Source: Desulfovibrio piger (lineage in GTDB: Bacteria > Desulfobacterota > Desulfovibrionia > Desulfovibrionales > Desulfovibrionaceae). Taken from it: a stretch of 64,000 nt of DNA. The position numbers were made by a program, and so were the translations under genes. Of this stretch, positions 47,758 through 57,116 are shown in pieces; the first letter of the stretch is position 1; each line of letters starts with the position of its first letter. The stretch lies in NCBI RefSeq assembly GCF_012843875.1, contig NZ_JABAFY010000004.1, forward strand, positions 1-64,000, in the 5' to 3' direction. The notes beneath the pieces are model-generated. The model worked only from the letters and a program-made list of their open reading frames with translations. It was not told the DNA's origin and did not search any database.

Positions 47758-47832
47758 GCGGGTTTTGGGGAAGGAGGGGGAATGGGGAGGGACCCCCTTT
47801 TTGCCGCAAGCAAAAGGGGTTCCCTCCCCCAT
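47758..47832 (-). repeat. Intergenic hairpin element, copy F
   Basis: Head GGTTTTGGGGAAGGAGGGGG and hairpin 47782-47832 (ATGGGGAGGGACCCCCTTTT...AAAAGGGGTTCCCTCCCCCAT). It precedes the TtuA-type gene on the opposite strand, pointing towards copy E. The 380-bp gap holds E, F and 100 bp between them with nothing else seen. Confidence 0.7.
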
Positions 47833-47976
47833 ATATTTCTCCCGCTGGCCGTCGTCTGGACGCCGGGCGGGATGTTTTTTATACAGGAAAGGCCCCGTGC
47901 GGGCATTTTTCCTGTTTTTGCCATGACATGCCGCCGGAGCACGCCGGGGCATCCACTCTTTCCAAGGAAGACGCCA

Positions 47977-48885
47977 TTGAAATGCAAGATCTGCAAGGCG
48001 ACGGCCGTGGTGGCCCTGCGCAGCCACAACGCCGCCTTCTGCCCCGACTGTTACCTCAAGTTCTTTGCCCGTCAGGTGGAAAAGGGCATCGAAGGCCAAA
48101 AGCTCTTCACCCGTGACGAACGCATCCTGGTGGCCCTTTCGGGCGGCAAGGATTCGCTGGCCCTGATGCTGGAGCTTTCCCGGCAGGGCTATGACGTCAC
48201 CGGCCTGCATATCGACCTGGGCATCCCGGAATCCTCGCCCGTGGCCCGCGGCGTGGTGGAGCGCTTTTGCGCCAAGCACGGCCTGAAGCTCATGGTCAAG
48301 GAACTGGCTGCCGAGGGCCTGGCCATCCCGCTGGTCAAGGAACGCCTCAACCGTCCCGTCTGCTCGGCCTGCGGCAAGATCAAACGGCATTTCTTCAACA
48401 AGGTGGCCCTGGACGAAGGTTTCGACGCCCTGGCCACGGGCCACAACCTGGATGACGAGGTGGCGCGCCTGTTCAGCAACACCCTGCGCTGGGACACGGC
48501 CTATCTTTCGGACCAGGGCCCGCGCCTGGACGGCGAGGACGGCTTTGCCCGCAAGGTCAAGCCCCTGTGGCGCCTGACGGAGTTCGAGACCGCCAACTAC
48601 GCCTTCCTCATGGGCATCGAGCACCACTATGCCCCCTGCCCCTACAGCCCCGGCGCCAGCTTCAGCACGCTCAAGGCCCTGTTGCAGCGTCTGGAAGCGG
48701 CCATGCCCGGCCGCAAACTGGACTTCTATCAGGGCTTCCTGGCCCGCGCCCGGCCGGTGTTCGCCCGGCGCGAGGCCGAAGAGGGCGTGGAACTGGCGCC
48801 CTGCACCAGCTGCGGCTATCCCACCTCGTCCGGTGACATGTGCGGCGTGTGCCGCATCCGTGAAGCCCTCAAGGACAGCAAATAG
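47977..48885 (+). CDS. TtuA/Ncs6-type tRNA 2-thiolation enzyme
   Basis: Adenylates and thiolates tRNA uridine. The 302-residue protein has an N-terminal zinc finger (Cys3, Cys6, Cys22, Cys25), the PP-loop SGGKDS (55-60), and three cluster cysteines Cys129, Cys132 (CSACGK) and Cys221 (APCPYS); these align one residue away from Thermus TtuA Cys130, 133 and 222 that hold its [4Fe-4S]. A C-terminal zinc finger (CTSCGYP...CGVCR) follows. The TTG at 47977 is chosen since AAGGAAG precedes it; no nearby ATG fits. The sulfur donor for TtuA is a ThiS-like protein; a candidate is at 139-390. Confidence 0.85.
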   Translation: MKCKICKATAVVALRSHNAAFCPDCYLKFFARQVEKGIEGQKLFTRDERILVALSGGKDSLALMLELSRQGYDVTGLHIDLGIPESSPVARGVVERFCAKHGLKLMVKELAAEGLAIPLVKERLNRPVCSACGKIKRHFFNKVALDEGFDALATGHNLDDEVARLFSNTLRWDTAYLSDQGPRLDGEDGFARKVKPLWRLTEFETANYAFLMGIEHHYAPCPYSPGASFSTLKALLQRLEAAMPGRKLDFYQGFLARARPVFARREAEEGVELAPCTSCGYPTSSGDMCGVCRIREALKDSK

Positions 48886-48913
48886 CCTTGGCTGCTCCAG
48901 AAAAATCATGGCG

Positions 48914-48941
48914 GGGAGGGGCGGCGCCCCTCCCTGTCTTT
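48914..48941 (+). terminator. Terminator after the TtuA-type gene
   Basis: GGGAGGGGC-GGC-GCCCCTCCC followed by TGTCTTTG, starting 29 bp after the stop. The tail is only partly T-rich. Confidence 0.65.
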
Positions 48942-49107
48942 GCCTTCTTCCCTGCCCGGAGACCGCTGCGCTCGCACAGGGCCGGGGATTTGTCCGGAGC
49001 ACCGGCAGCCTTCCCCCGGCTGTGCGTGCGCCGGAGCCCCCATGCCCGGCCTTGTTTGAGGGCAGGCAGTACGGCGGCCGGAGCCATGATCGTCAGGGAG
49101 GCCCGTC

Positions 49108-52100
49108 ATGGGCGTCGCTGAATATGTCCGGGCCCTGCTGGCCTCGGACAAGCTGGGGCCGCAGGTACGGCATCACCGTTGCGAGCCCGCGCGGGCGGCC
49201 GTCTATGCGGAAAGCCGCCTGCCCTGGCCCGCGGCCATCCGGCGCACGCTGGAGGAGCGCGGCCTGAGCGGCCTTTACAGCCATCAGGCCCTGGCCACAG
49301 ACCACATCCGCGCCGGGCATTCCGTGGTGGTGGCCACGCCCACGGCCAGCGGCAAGAGCCTCATCTACAATCTGCCGGTGCTGGAGCGCCATCTGCGCGA
49401 CAGCGAGGCCCGCGCCCTCTATCTTTTCCCGCTCAAGGCCCTGGCCCAGGACCAGCTGGCCGGGCTGCAGCGCCTGGTCTCCGGCTGGCCCGAAGAGGCC
49501 CGGCCCACGGCCGCCCTCTATGACGGCGACACCAGCGACCATTTCCGGCGCAAGATCCGCCGCGACCCGCCCACGGTGCTCATCAGCAATCCCGAGATGC
49601 TGCACCTGGCCCTGCTGCCGCACCATGAGCAGTGGGCCCCCTTCCTGGCCGGGCTGTCCCATATCGTGGTGGACGAGGCCCATACCTACCGCGGCGTGTT
49701 CGGCGCGCACATGGCGGGCGTGTTCCGCCGTCTCAACCGGCTGGCCGCCCATTACGGCGCTACGCCGTCCTATGTTTTTTGCACGGCCACGGTGGGCAAT
49801 CCCGGCGAGCTGGCCGCGTCGCTCTCCGGCCTCGACCTGCTGCCCGGCCGCCAGCCGCCCGTGGTGGTGGACCAGTCCGGCGCGCCGCAGGGCGCACGGC
49901 ATTACGTCTTCCTCGATCCCGACCAGAGCCCGGCCACGGCGGCCATCGATCTGTTGCGGGCCGCGCTGGCGCGCAAGCTGCGCACCATCGTCTACTGCCG
50001 TTCCCGCCGCATGACCGAGCTGGTCAGCCTGTGGGCCGGGAGCCTTTCCGGGCCGTGGGCGGGCCGCATCTCCGCCTATCGTGCGGGATTCCTGCCCGAG
50101 GAACGCCGCCAGATCGAGGCCCGCATGGCCTCGGGCGAGCTGCTGGCCGTGGTCAGCACCAGCGCCCTGGAGCTGGGCATCGACATCGGCGGGCTGGATG
50201 TCTGCATTTTGGTGGGCTATCCGGGCACCATCATGTCCACCCTGCAGCGGGGCGGGCGCGTGGGCCGGGCGCAGCAGGAGTCGGCCGTGGTGCTGGTGGC
50301 GGGCGAGGACGCGCTGGACCAGTATTTCATGAGCCATCCCGAAGACTTTTTCAGCCGTCCGGCGGAAAAGGCCGTGGTCAACCCCTGGAACGAGGTCATC
50401 CTGGCCCGGCATCTGGAATGCGCGGCCGCCGAGCTGCCCCTGTCCGCCCGTGATCCCTGGCTGGCCCCGGCCCCGGCGCAGGAGGCCCTGCGCGCTCTGG
50501 CGGCCCAGGGGCGCCTGCTGCTCTCCGCCGACGGCAGCCAGTGGCTGGCCGCCCGCAAGCGGCCGCAGCGGCTGGTGGATCTGCGCGGGACGGGCCGGAG
50601 CTTCGTCATCGAGGACAGCGAGGGCACGGTCATCGGTTCCGTGGACGGCTTCCGGGCCTGGCGCGAGACCCATGTGGGCGCGGTCTACCTGCACCGGGGC
50701 CGCAGCTATGTCATCGAGGAGATGGACCCGGCAGCGGGCCGGGTGCGGGCCCGTCAGGCCAAAGTGGACTGGTTCACGCGGGTGCGCGGCCACAAGAGCA
50801 CGGACATCCTTGAAGAGCTGGAGCGCCGTCCCCTGGGGCGCGGCGTGGTCTGCCGGGGGCGTCTGCGCATCATCGACACCATCACCGGCTACGAGAAGCG
50901 CAGCACGCGCGACAACCGCCTGCTGACCATCGTGCCGCTGGAAGCTCCGCCGCAGATCTTTGAGACCGAGGGCCTGTGGTACGTCATCCCCGAGAGCTGC
51001 CGCCAGCGTCTTGAAGATGATTTCGTGCACTTCATGGGCTCCATCCATGCCTGCGAGCATACGGCCATCGGCATGCTGCCCCTGCTGGTCATGGCCGACC
51101 GCAACGATTTCGGCGGCATCTCCATCCCGCTCCATCCCCAGACCGGCCTGGCCTGCGTCTTCATCTACGACGGCCTGCCCGGCGGCGCGGGCCTGACGCG
51201 TCAGGCCTTCGGCCATGCCCGCGAGCTGCTGGAGGTCTGCGCGGCGGTCATCGAGGCCTGCCCCTGCGAGGACGGCTGTCCTTCCTGCGTGCATTCGCCC
51301 AAGTGCGGCTCTGGCAACCGGCCCATCAGCAAGGCCGGGGCCCTGCGCCTGATCCGCGATCTGCTGGCACCCGGTGCGGATGCCGAGGGCGAGGCCCTGT
51401 GCGCCGACCTGCGCATCAGCCCGCCGCCGGAACTGCTGCCGCCCCAACCTGTGGACGAGCCCGCGGCCCCGGTGCCGCCGCCCGTGCCGGACATGGCGGC
51501 CATCATGGCGGCCTGGGCCGGACAGGCCCCCACCACGGCCCCGGCGGGAGCTGCGGGACAGGCCGGGCCGGGTGCCCGGACAAGCGCCGCTGGAGTCGGA
51601 GGAGCCGGGACGGTGGCTTCGGAAGGCGTTCCTTCGCAGGAGGAGCGTATCGAGGGCCGCGGAGGAGAGGTCTTTGTGGCCGGTACGAGTCCGCAGACCA
51701 GCGCATCCGCCGCAGCCGGGAAGCCTTCCGGCAAACAGGTGGCCCTTCCGCCCCAGTCATCCCCGGTGGCAGGACGGAAGACCGGCGGGGCCACGGCGGC
51801 AACAGCCACCCTGGCGATTATGCAAAAGCCGGGGCTTATGGCTCCTGCCGTAGCTGTCGGTGATGCGGGCAACGTCCGTGTCCGTCCCGAGCCCGGTGTG
51901 GGCGCGGTGGGCAGGCCGCCGGAACATTATCTGGTCTTCGACGTGGAGACCCGGCGCAGCGCCGCCGAGGTGGGCGGCTGGAACAGGGCCGACCGCATGG
52001 GCGTGAGCATCGCCGTGGCCTATGACAGCCGGGCCGACGATTTCTTCACCTATACGCAGGAGGCCCTGCCGGATCTCTTTGCCCGCATGCGGGCCGCGCA

Positions 52101-52458
52101 GCTGGTGGTGGGCTTCAACTCCTTCCGCTTCGATTACGCGGTGCTCTCGGCCTTCGCGCCCTTCGAGCTGCGGGCCCTGCCGGGCCTTGACCTCTTGCGC
52201 CGGGTGCAGGACAGTCTCAAGTACCGCGTGTCCCTGGACAATCTGGGGCAGGCGACCCTGGACGAGCCCAAGAGCGCCGACGGCCTGCAGGCCCTGCGCT
52301 GGTGGCAGGAAGGGCGGCTGGACGACATCGCCGCCTACTGCCGCAAGGACGTGGACCTGACGCGGCGGCTCTACCTTTTCGGGCTGGAACACGGCTGGTT
52401 GCTTTTCACCAACAAGGCCGGGCAGCGTGTGCGCGTGCCCGTGGATTTCAGGCAGTGA
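49108..52458 (+). CDS. MrfA-like helicase fused to MrfB-like DEDD exonuclease
   Basis: An 1116-residue protein. Residues 1-680 are a superfamily 2 helicase with Walker A ATPTASGKS (76-84), DEAH (189-192) and CTATVGNP, plus helicase C motifs (STSALELGIDIG, RGGRVGRA). Residues about 690-735 form the DUF1998-type cysteine cluster (CPCEDGCPSC...CGSGN), as in YprA/MrfA. A low-complexity Ala/Gly/Pro linker (about 775-935) leads to a DEDD 3'-5' exonuclease domain: VFDVET, VVGFNSFRFDY, and YCRKDVDLT. Bacillus MrfA and MrfB act together in mitomycin-lesion repair as separate proteins. The start (GGGAGG... about 8 nt upstream) is good. Confidence 0.9.
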   Translation: MGVAEYVRALLASDKLGPQVRHHRCEPARAAVYAESRLPWPAAIRRTLEERGLSGLYSHQALATDHIRAGHSVVVATPTASGKSLIYNLPVLERHLRDSEARALYLFPLKALAQDQLAGLQRLVSGWPEEARPTAALYDGDTSDHFRRKIRRDPPTVLISNPEMLHLALLPHHEQWAPFLAGLSHIVVDEAHTYRGVFGAHMAGVFRRLNRLAAHYGATPSYVFCTATVGNPGELAASLSGLDLLPGRQPPVVVDQSGAPQGARHYVFLDPDQSPATAAIDLLRAALARKLRTIVYCRSRRMTELVSLWAGSLSGPWAGRISAYRAGFLPEERRQIEARMASGELLAVVSTSALELGIDIGGLDVCILVGYPGTIMSTLQRGGRVGRAQQESAVVLVAGEDALDQYFMSHPEDFFSRPAEKAVVNPWNEVILARHLECAAAELPLSARDPWLAPAPAQEALRALAAQGRLLLSADGSQWLAARKRPQRLVDLRGTGRSFVIEDSEGTVIGSVDGFRAWRETHVGAVYLHRGRSYVIEEMDPAAGRVRARQAKVDWFTRVRGHKSTDILEELERRPLGRGVVCRGRLRIIDTITGYEKRSTRDNRLLTIVPLEAPPQIFETEGLWYVIPESCRQRLEDDFVHFMGSIHACEHTAIGMLPLLVMADRNDFGGISIPLHPQTGLACVFIYDGLPGGAGLTRQAFGHARELLEVCAAVIEACPCEDGCPSCVHSPKCGSGNRPISKAGALRLIRDLLAPGADAEGEALCADLRISPPPELLPPQPVDEPAAPVPPPVPDMAAIMAAWAGQAPTTAPAGAAGQAGPGARTSAAGVGGAGTVASEGVPSQEERIEGRGGEVFVAGTSPQTSASAAAGKPSGKQVALPPQSSPVAGRKTGGATAATATLAIMQKPGLMAPAVAVGDAGNVRVRPEPGVGAVGRPPEHYLVFDVETRRSAAEVGGWNRADRMGVSIAVAYDSRADDFFTYTQEALPDLFARMRAAQLVVGFNSFRFDYAVLSAFAPFELRALPGLDLLRRVQDSLKYRVSLDNLGQATLDEPKSADGLQALRWWQEGRLDDIAAYCRKDVDLTRRLYLFGLEHGWLLFTNKAGQRVRVPVDFRQ

Positions 52459-52460
52459 CG

Positions 52461-53756
52461 ATGGAGACGGCGGAAAAGATCATCCAATGGCGGCGGGAGC
52501 TGCACCGGCACCCAGAAGAAGGTTGGACGGAATTCTGGACCACGGGTTTCGTGGCCCGGCAGCTGGCGGACATGGGCCTTGCCCCGCGTGTGGGGCAGGA
52601 GGTCATCGACCCTGCCGCACGCATGGGCCTGCCCGCGCCCGAGGTCGAAGCCCGGGCCCGGCAGCGGGCGCTGGCGGAAGGGCTGGAGCCGTACTGGCTG
52701 GAGCGCATGGGCCGGACCACGGGCCTGGTGGCCGATGTGGGCCCGGCGGACGCGCCGCTGGCGCTGGTGCTGCGCTGCGACATGGACGCCCTGCCGCTTA
52801 TGGAAGCGCAGGAGGCTTCCCACCGGCCCGTGCGCGAGGGCTTCGTCTCCCGGCATGAAGGCCTGTGCCATGCCTGTGCCCATGACGGGCATATGGCTCT
52901 GGGCCTTGGGCTGGCGGCCCTGCTGACGGCGCCGGACGCGGCCCCCCTGCGGCGGCGTGTGCGCCTGCTGTTCCAGCCTGCCGAGGAAGGCGTGCGCGGT
53001 GCGGCGTCCATGGTCTCCCATGTGGCGGGGGCGCGGCATTTCCTGGCCGTGCATATCGGTCTGGGGGCCCCGCACAGCGGCGATCTGGTCACCGGCGTGG
53101 GCGCTTTTCTGGCCACCAGCAAATTCGATGTCCGCTTTACGGGCCGGGCGGCCCATGCGGGCGCTGCCCCCGAACAGGGGCGGGATGCCCTCAAGGGTGC
53201 GGCGTCGGCCCTGCTGGGCCTGCACGCCCTGCCGCGTCATGGCCACGGCACCAGTCGCATCTGCGTGGGACGTCTGGAAGGCGGCAGCAGCCGCAATACC
53301 GTGCCTGCCTCGGCCTTCATGGCCTGCGAGACGCGCGGCAACAACAGCGAGGTCAACGACGACATGCTGCGGCGTGCCCGGGACGTCATCGCGGGCGCGG
53401 CCGCCATGCACGGGCTGGAATGGCGGCTCGATGTGGTGGGCGGTGCGCCTTCGGCGGCGAGCGATGCGGCCTTCGCGGAGCTGCTGGCCCGCTGTGCCCG
53501 GGAACTGCCGCCTGATGCCCGGGGCGGGGGCTGCTTCCCGCTGCCCCGGATCCGTGAGCAGGGCGATATGGGCGCCAGCGATGACGCCACGACCCTGATG
53601 CGGGCCGTGCAGGCAGAGGGGGGGCTGGCGGCCTATGCCTTCCTGGGGGCCGATCTGGCGGCCGGGCACCATCAGCCGGGCTTCGATTTCGACGAAGCCG
53701 TGCTCTGGCCCGGTGTGCGCTGGCTGGAAAAGATCTGCCGGGAGCTGGCCGGCTAG
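52461..53756 (+). CDS. M20 family amidohydrolase, AbgA-like
   Basis: 431-residue zinc peptidase/amidohydrolase: RCDMDALPLME (metal-binding Asp), CHACAHDGHM, LFQPAEEGVRGA (catalytic and metal Glu), and the terminal His ligand in GHHQPGF. It resembles p-aminobenzoyl-glutamate hydrolase subunit A (AbgA, 436 aa), although indole-acetyl-amino acid and N-acyl amino acid hydrolases share these motifs. ATG 52461 directly follows the helicase stop (2 nt), so translation may be coupled. Neighbour gamma-glutamyltransferase suggests peptide or conjugate scavenging, as an inference. Confidence 0.8.
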   Translation: METAEKIIQWRRELHRHPEEGWTEFWTTGFVARQLADMGLAPRVGQEVIDPAARMGLPAPEVEARARQRALAEGLEPYWLERMGRTTGLVADVGPADAPLALVLRCDMDALPLMEAQEASHRPVREGFVSRHEGLCHACAHDGHMALGLGLAALLTAPDAAPLRRRVRLLFQPAEEGVRGAASMVSHVAGARHFLAVHIGLGAPHSGDLVTGVGAFLATSKFDVRFTGRAAHAGAAPEQGRDALKGAASALLGLHALPRHGHGTSRICVGRLEGGSSRNTVPASAFMACETRGNNSEVNDDMLRRARDVIAGAAAMHGLEWRLDVVGGAPSAASDAAFAELLARCARELPPDARGGGCFPLPRIREQGDMGASDDATTLMRAVQAEGGLAAYAFLGADLAAGHHQPGFDFDEAVLWPGVRWLEKICRELAG

Positions 53757-53966
53757 GACGTGGCCGTCCATACGGAAGGGCCGCCTCTGGCGGGCTTGCG
53801 GGAAAAGCGACCGTTCGGAAGATGCCGTCGCGGCGACGTGAAAAGGCCCCGCAGGCCTGCGGGACCGGGGGATGCCGCCACGTGGCGCGCAGCTGCCCTG
53901 ATTTTTCTACATTGGGGAATATTTTTTATAATTACCTGTATGCGCAGGATAATTTTTTGATGGAGC

Positions 53967-54012
53967 CCCTGCCGTCAGCGGCAGGGCCTGTGGAAAAATG
54001 CTGTTTTCCACA
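53967..54012 (+). ncRNA. Two stacked perfect hairpins, candidate leader RNA
   Basis: CCCTGCCG-TCAG-CGGCAGGG (53967-53986) is followed by TGTGGAAAA-ATGCTG-TTTTCCACA (53989-54012), both perfect. A TATAAT at 53927-53932 could serve as a -10 element, with only a weak -35, placing a start near 53940. They lie in the leader of the gamma-glutamyltransferase gene (gap 53757-54164), which has no other gene. Could be an attenuator or small RNA. Confidence 0.4.
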
Positions 54013-54164
54013 TTCGGGTCGAAAAATAACAGCCCCTGCTGCTGTCTGTTCTGTCAATAGCTTGAGATAACAGGAAAAATCTTTACGGCATGCCTTCTGC
54101 ATCATGTCCGGCATCCCGGACGCCGCCATCCGGCAAAGGCGTCGGGCAGAGCAGGAGATGCACG

Positions 54165-55922
54165 ATGGAAAGACGAAGGTTCCTGTATTCGGCACTGGCC
54201 GCAGCCTCGCTGGCGGCCATCCCGGCCGCGCGGAGCAGCGCCGCCGCCACTACGACAGCACGCAGGGAAGGGAGCGCGCCCATGACACCTTCCCAGAGAC
54301 AGAACCCCATGAGCTGCAACGGTATGGTCACGTCGCCGCACTATCTGGCCAGCCAGGCCGGGCTGGACATCCTGCGGCGCGGCGGCACGGCCATCGACGC
54401 GGCTGTGGCCACGGCCGCCACCCTGGCCGTGGTCTATCCGCAGATGTGCACGCTGGGCGGCGACAATTTCTGGCTCATCTATGATGCCCGTACGGGCAAG
54501 ATGAAGGGCCTCAATGCCAGCGGCCGCGCCGGGGAAAAGGCCAGCATCGACTTTTACCGCAGCCGGGGGCTGAGCAAGGTGCCGGCGCGCGGCTATCTGG
54601 CCGCCAATACCGTACCGGGCGTGGTCTCGGGCTGGGACGAGGCCTGGAAGTACAGCCGGTCGGCCCTGGGCTCGCAGCTTTCCTTCGCCTCCCTGCTGGA
54701 CACGGCGCGCGAGCTGGCGGAGCGGGGCTTCCCGGTCAGCACGTCACTGGCGTACTGGAGCGAGGTGGACACCGACCCCACGGATCAGGAATTCCGCGAT
54801 CTGCAGCGTTATCCGGGCTTTGCGGCCACCTATCTCAGGGAAGGCAAGCCCTACGGGCTGGGCGAGGTCATGCGCCTGCCCGAGCTGGCGGCCACGCTGG
54901 CCCTGCTGGCGGACAAGGGCGCGGACGAGTTCTACAAGGGCTCCATCGCCGCGGCCATAGCGGCGGATCTGGAAGAGAACGGCGGCCTGCTCACCGTGCG
55001 GGACTTTGCCCGGCATACGGCCGACTGGGTGGAGCCCATCTCCGTGCCGTACCGCGACTGCCGGGCCTGGAACCTGCCGCCCAACACCCAGGGCATGGCC
55101 TCGCTGGAGATCCTGAACATCCTCAACAACTTCGACCTGTCGCAGATACGGGAAGGCAGCGCGGACTATTACCATCTTATCATCGAGGCCACCAAGGAGG
55201 CCTTCCTCGACCGCGATACCTACCTTTCCGACCCGGCCTTCGTGGACATCCCGCTGGAGCGCCTGCTCTCGGCCGGGCACGGCAAGCGGCAGGCCGCCCG
55301 CATCCGCATGGACAGGGCCGCCACCAGCCTTGCGCCGCTGGACCCCAAGGGCGACACCATCTGGCTGGGCGTGGTGGACGGGCAGGGCAATGCCGTTTCC
55401 CTGATCCAGAGCATCTACCATGACTTCGGCTCCGGCATCGTGCCCCGGGGCACGGGCGTGCTGCTCCAGAACCGGGGCAGCTTCTTCTCCCTCGACCCTG
55501 CGCACGTCAACTGCCTTGAGCCCGGCAAGCGCACCTTCCACACCCTGAACCCGGCCATGCTGACCAGGAACGGCAAGCCTTTCCTCGTCTACGGTACCAT
55601 GGGCGGCGAGGGCCAGCCCCAGACGCAGGCCGCCATCGCCACCCGCGTGCTGGATTACGGCATGACCCCGCAGGAAGCCATCGACGCGCCCCGCTGGCTG
55701 TACGGCCGCACCTGGGGCAAGTCCAGCAACGACCTCAAGCTGGAGGGCCGCATCTCCGCTGACGTGGCCGACGAGCTGGCCCGGCGCGGGCACCCCGTGC
55801 GCCGGGTGGAGGACTATACCGATACCATGGGCCATGCGGGCGCCATCCGCATCGACCCGCAGACAGGCGTGCTCCAGGGCGGTACGGACCCGCGCGGCGA
55901 CGGCCTGGCCTGCGGCTATTAG
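54165..55922 (+). CDS. ggt: Gamma-glutamyltransferase, Tat-exported
   Basis: Cleaves glutathione and other gamma-glutamyl compounds in the periplasm. The 585-residue precursor starts MERRRFLYSALAAASLAA, a twin-arginine signal. GGT features: GGTAIDAAVATAATLAVV, NTVPGVVSGWDEA, and autoprocessing/nucleophile Thr398 in GDTIWLGVVD, splitting it into large and small subunits, followed by GNAVSLIQS and GYGMTPQEAIDAPRW-like C-terminal motif. GGAG precedes the ATG at 54165. It may scavenge glutathione or glutamate. Terminator at 56055. Confidence 0.93.
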   Translation: MERRRFLYSALAAASLAAIPAARSSAAATTTARREGSAPMTPSQRQNPMSCNGMVTSPHYLASQAGLDILRRGGTAIDAAVATAATLAVVYPQMCTLGGDNFWLIYDARTGKMKGLNASGRAGEKASIDFYRSRGLSKVPARGYLAANTVPGVVSGWDEAWKYSRSALGSQLSFASLLDTARELAERGFPVSTSLAYWSEVDTDPTDQEFRDLQRYPGFAATYLREGKPYGLGEVMRLPELAATLALLADKGADEFYKGSIAAAIAADLEENGGLLTVRDFARHTADWVEPISVPYRDCRAWNLPPNTQGMASLEILNILNNFDLSQIREGSADYYHLIIEATKEAFLDRDTYLSDPAFVDIPLERLLSAGHGKRQAARIRMDRAATSLAPLDPKGDTIWLGVVDGQGNAVSLIQSIYHDFGSGIVPRGTGVLLQNRGSFFSLDPAHVNCLEPGKRTFHTLNPAMLTRNGKPFLVYGTMGGEGQPQTQAAIATRVLDYGMTPQEAIDAPRWLYGRTWGKSSNDLKLEGRISADVADELARRGHPVRRVEDYTDTMGHAGAIRIDPQTGVLQGGTDPRGDGLACGY

Positions 55923-56054
55923 GCGGACGGCAGCTCCCTTTCCCGTGGAGCCGCTGCCGGTATGACGGCCGCGGCCGCCCGGGTTCCCGGACTGGACGCA
56001 GCACCCCCTCGGGAAGCGCTGTGAGGTAGAAAGGTCTCAACGAAACAAACATAA

Positions 56055-56085
56055 AAAGCCCCGGCAATGCCGGGGCTTTCGTCTT
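56055..56085. terminator. Bidirectional terminator between ggt and panB
   Basis: AAAGCCCCGGC-AAT-GCCGGGGCTTT with CGTCTTTTTT after it on the plus strand and TTTTTATG on the minus. Serves ggt (plus) and panB (minus). Confidence 0.9.
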
Positions 56086-56169
56086 TTTTAGCCGGTCCCG
56101 TGGGAAAGGGGGCCCTTCCCCCGGCAGCCGTTACGCATCGGCCTATGGGCAGTCCGCAGTGATGGCGGT

Positions 56170-56991
56170 TCAATACAGTTTTTCCAGATCCTTCTCATCC
56201 ATGCCGTAGGTATGTTCCGTTGCCGGGAAGGTCCCTGCGCGAACCTCGTCGGCATAGGTCTGGAAAGCCTGGCGCATGGCCGCGCCCAGCTCGGCATAAT
56301 GTTTGACGAATTTGGGCGAGAGACCGTCTACCATGCCCAGCATGTCCTGCCAGACCAGCACCTGGCCGTCGCAGTCCGGGCCCGCGCCGATACCGATGGT
56401 GGGCACGCTGACGCTGCGGCTGACCAGCGCGGCCAGTGGTGCGGGCACGCATTCCAGCACGATGGCGAAGACCCCCGCCTGTTCCAGTGCCCGGGCATCG
56501 TCCAGCAGGGCCTGTGCGGCTTCACGGCCCCGGCCCTGGACCTTGTAGCCGCCCATGCTGTGCAGGGATTGCGGCGTGAGACCCAGATGCCCCATGACCG
56601 GGATGGACGCCTGCACGATGGCTTCCACCTGCGGGCAGAAATGGCGGCCGCCTTCCAGCTTCACGGCCTGGGCCCGGCCTTCCTGCACCAGGCGTCCGGC
56701 ATTGGTGCAGGCCTGCTGCGGCGACAGGTGGTAGGACATGAAGGGCATGTCGCAGACCAGCAGGGGCTTGGTCAGGCCCCGGGACACGGCGGCGCTGTGA
56801 TGGATCATCTGGTCCATGGTCACGCTCAGGGTATCGGGCTGCCCCAGCATGACCATGCCCAGTGAATCCCCCACCAGCACGGCATCCACATGATCGTCCA
56901 TGAGCCGGGCGACGGTGGCGTCATAGGCCGTGAGCATGGCCAGTTTGCGTTGCCCCTTGGCCTGGCGGAAAGTGACGGCGGTCTGTTTCAT
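56170..56991 (-). CDS. panB: 3-methyl-2-oxobutanoate hydroxymethyltransferase
   Basis: Adds a hydroxymethyl group from methylene-THF to ketoisovalerate, first step to pantoate. 273 residues, with LTAYDATVARLMDDHVDAVLVGDSLGMV, LEGGRHF (substrate/Mg), HLGLTPQSLH, and IGIGAGPDCDGQVLVW(Q/H)D. A TIM barrel of normal length (about 265). GGGAGC precedes the ATG at 56991; separated from purN by a terminator. Partner PanD is encoded at 17 kb. Confidence 0.95.
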   Translation of the reverse strand: MKQTAVTFRQAKGQRKLAMLTAYDATVARLMDDHVDAVLVGDSLGMVMLGQPDTLSVTMDQMIHHSAAVSRGLTKPLLVCDMPFMSYHLSPQQACTNAGRLVQEGRAQAVKLEGGRHFCPQVEAIVQASIPVMGHLGLTPQSLHSMGGYKVQGRGREAAQALLDDARALEQAGVFAIVLECVPAPLAALVSRSVSVPTIGIGAGPDCDGQVLVWQDMLGMVDGLSPKFVKHYAELGAAMRQAFQTYADEVRAGTFPATEHTYGMDEKDLEKLY

Positions 56992-57062
56992 GGCAGTGCT
57001 CCCTTGCTGCGGGCGGGGCATGACCGCCCGGGAAAAACGGGCCGTGGCCCGGGTAGGAAAAG

Positions 57063-57099
57063 AAAAGGCGGGGAAAGGACGCATGTCCTTCCCCCGCCC
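57063..57099 (-). terminator. Terminator after purN
   Basis: Minus strand GGCGGGGGAAGGAC-ATGC-GTCCTTTCCCCGCC (one G-T wobble) followed by TTTTCTTTTCC, 18 bp past the purN stop. Confidence 0.85.
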
Positions 57100-57116
57100 T
57101 GATATGGACAGGATGG

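Noticed and set aside
53890-54085. AT-rich leader considered as a tRNA gene or known riboswitch
   Set aside because: No cloverleaf with T-arm or acceptor and no motif of the common riboswitches recognised.
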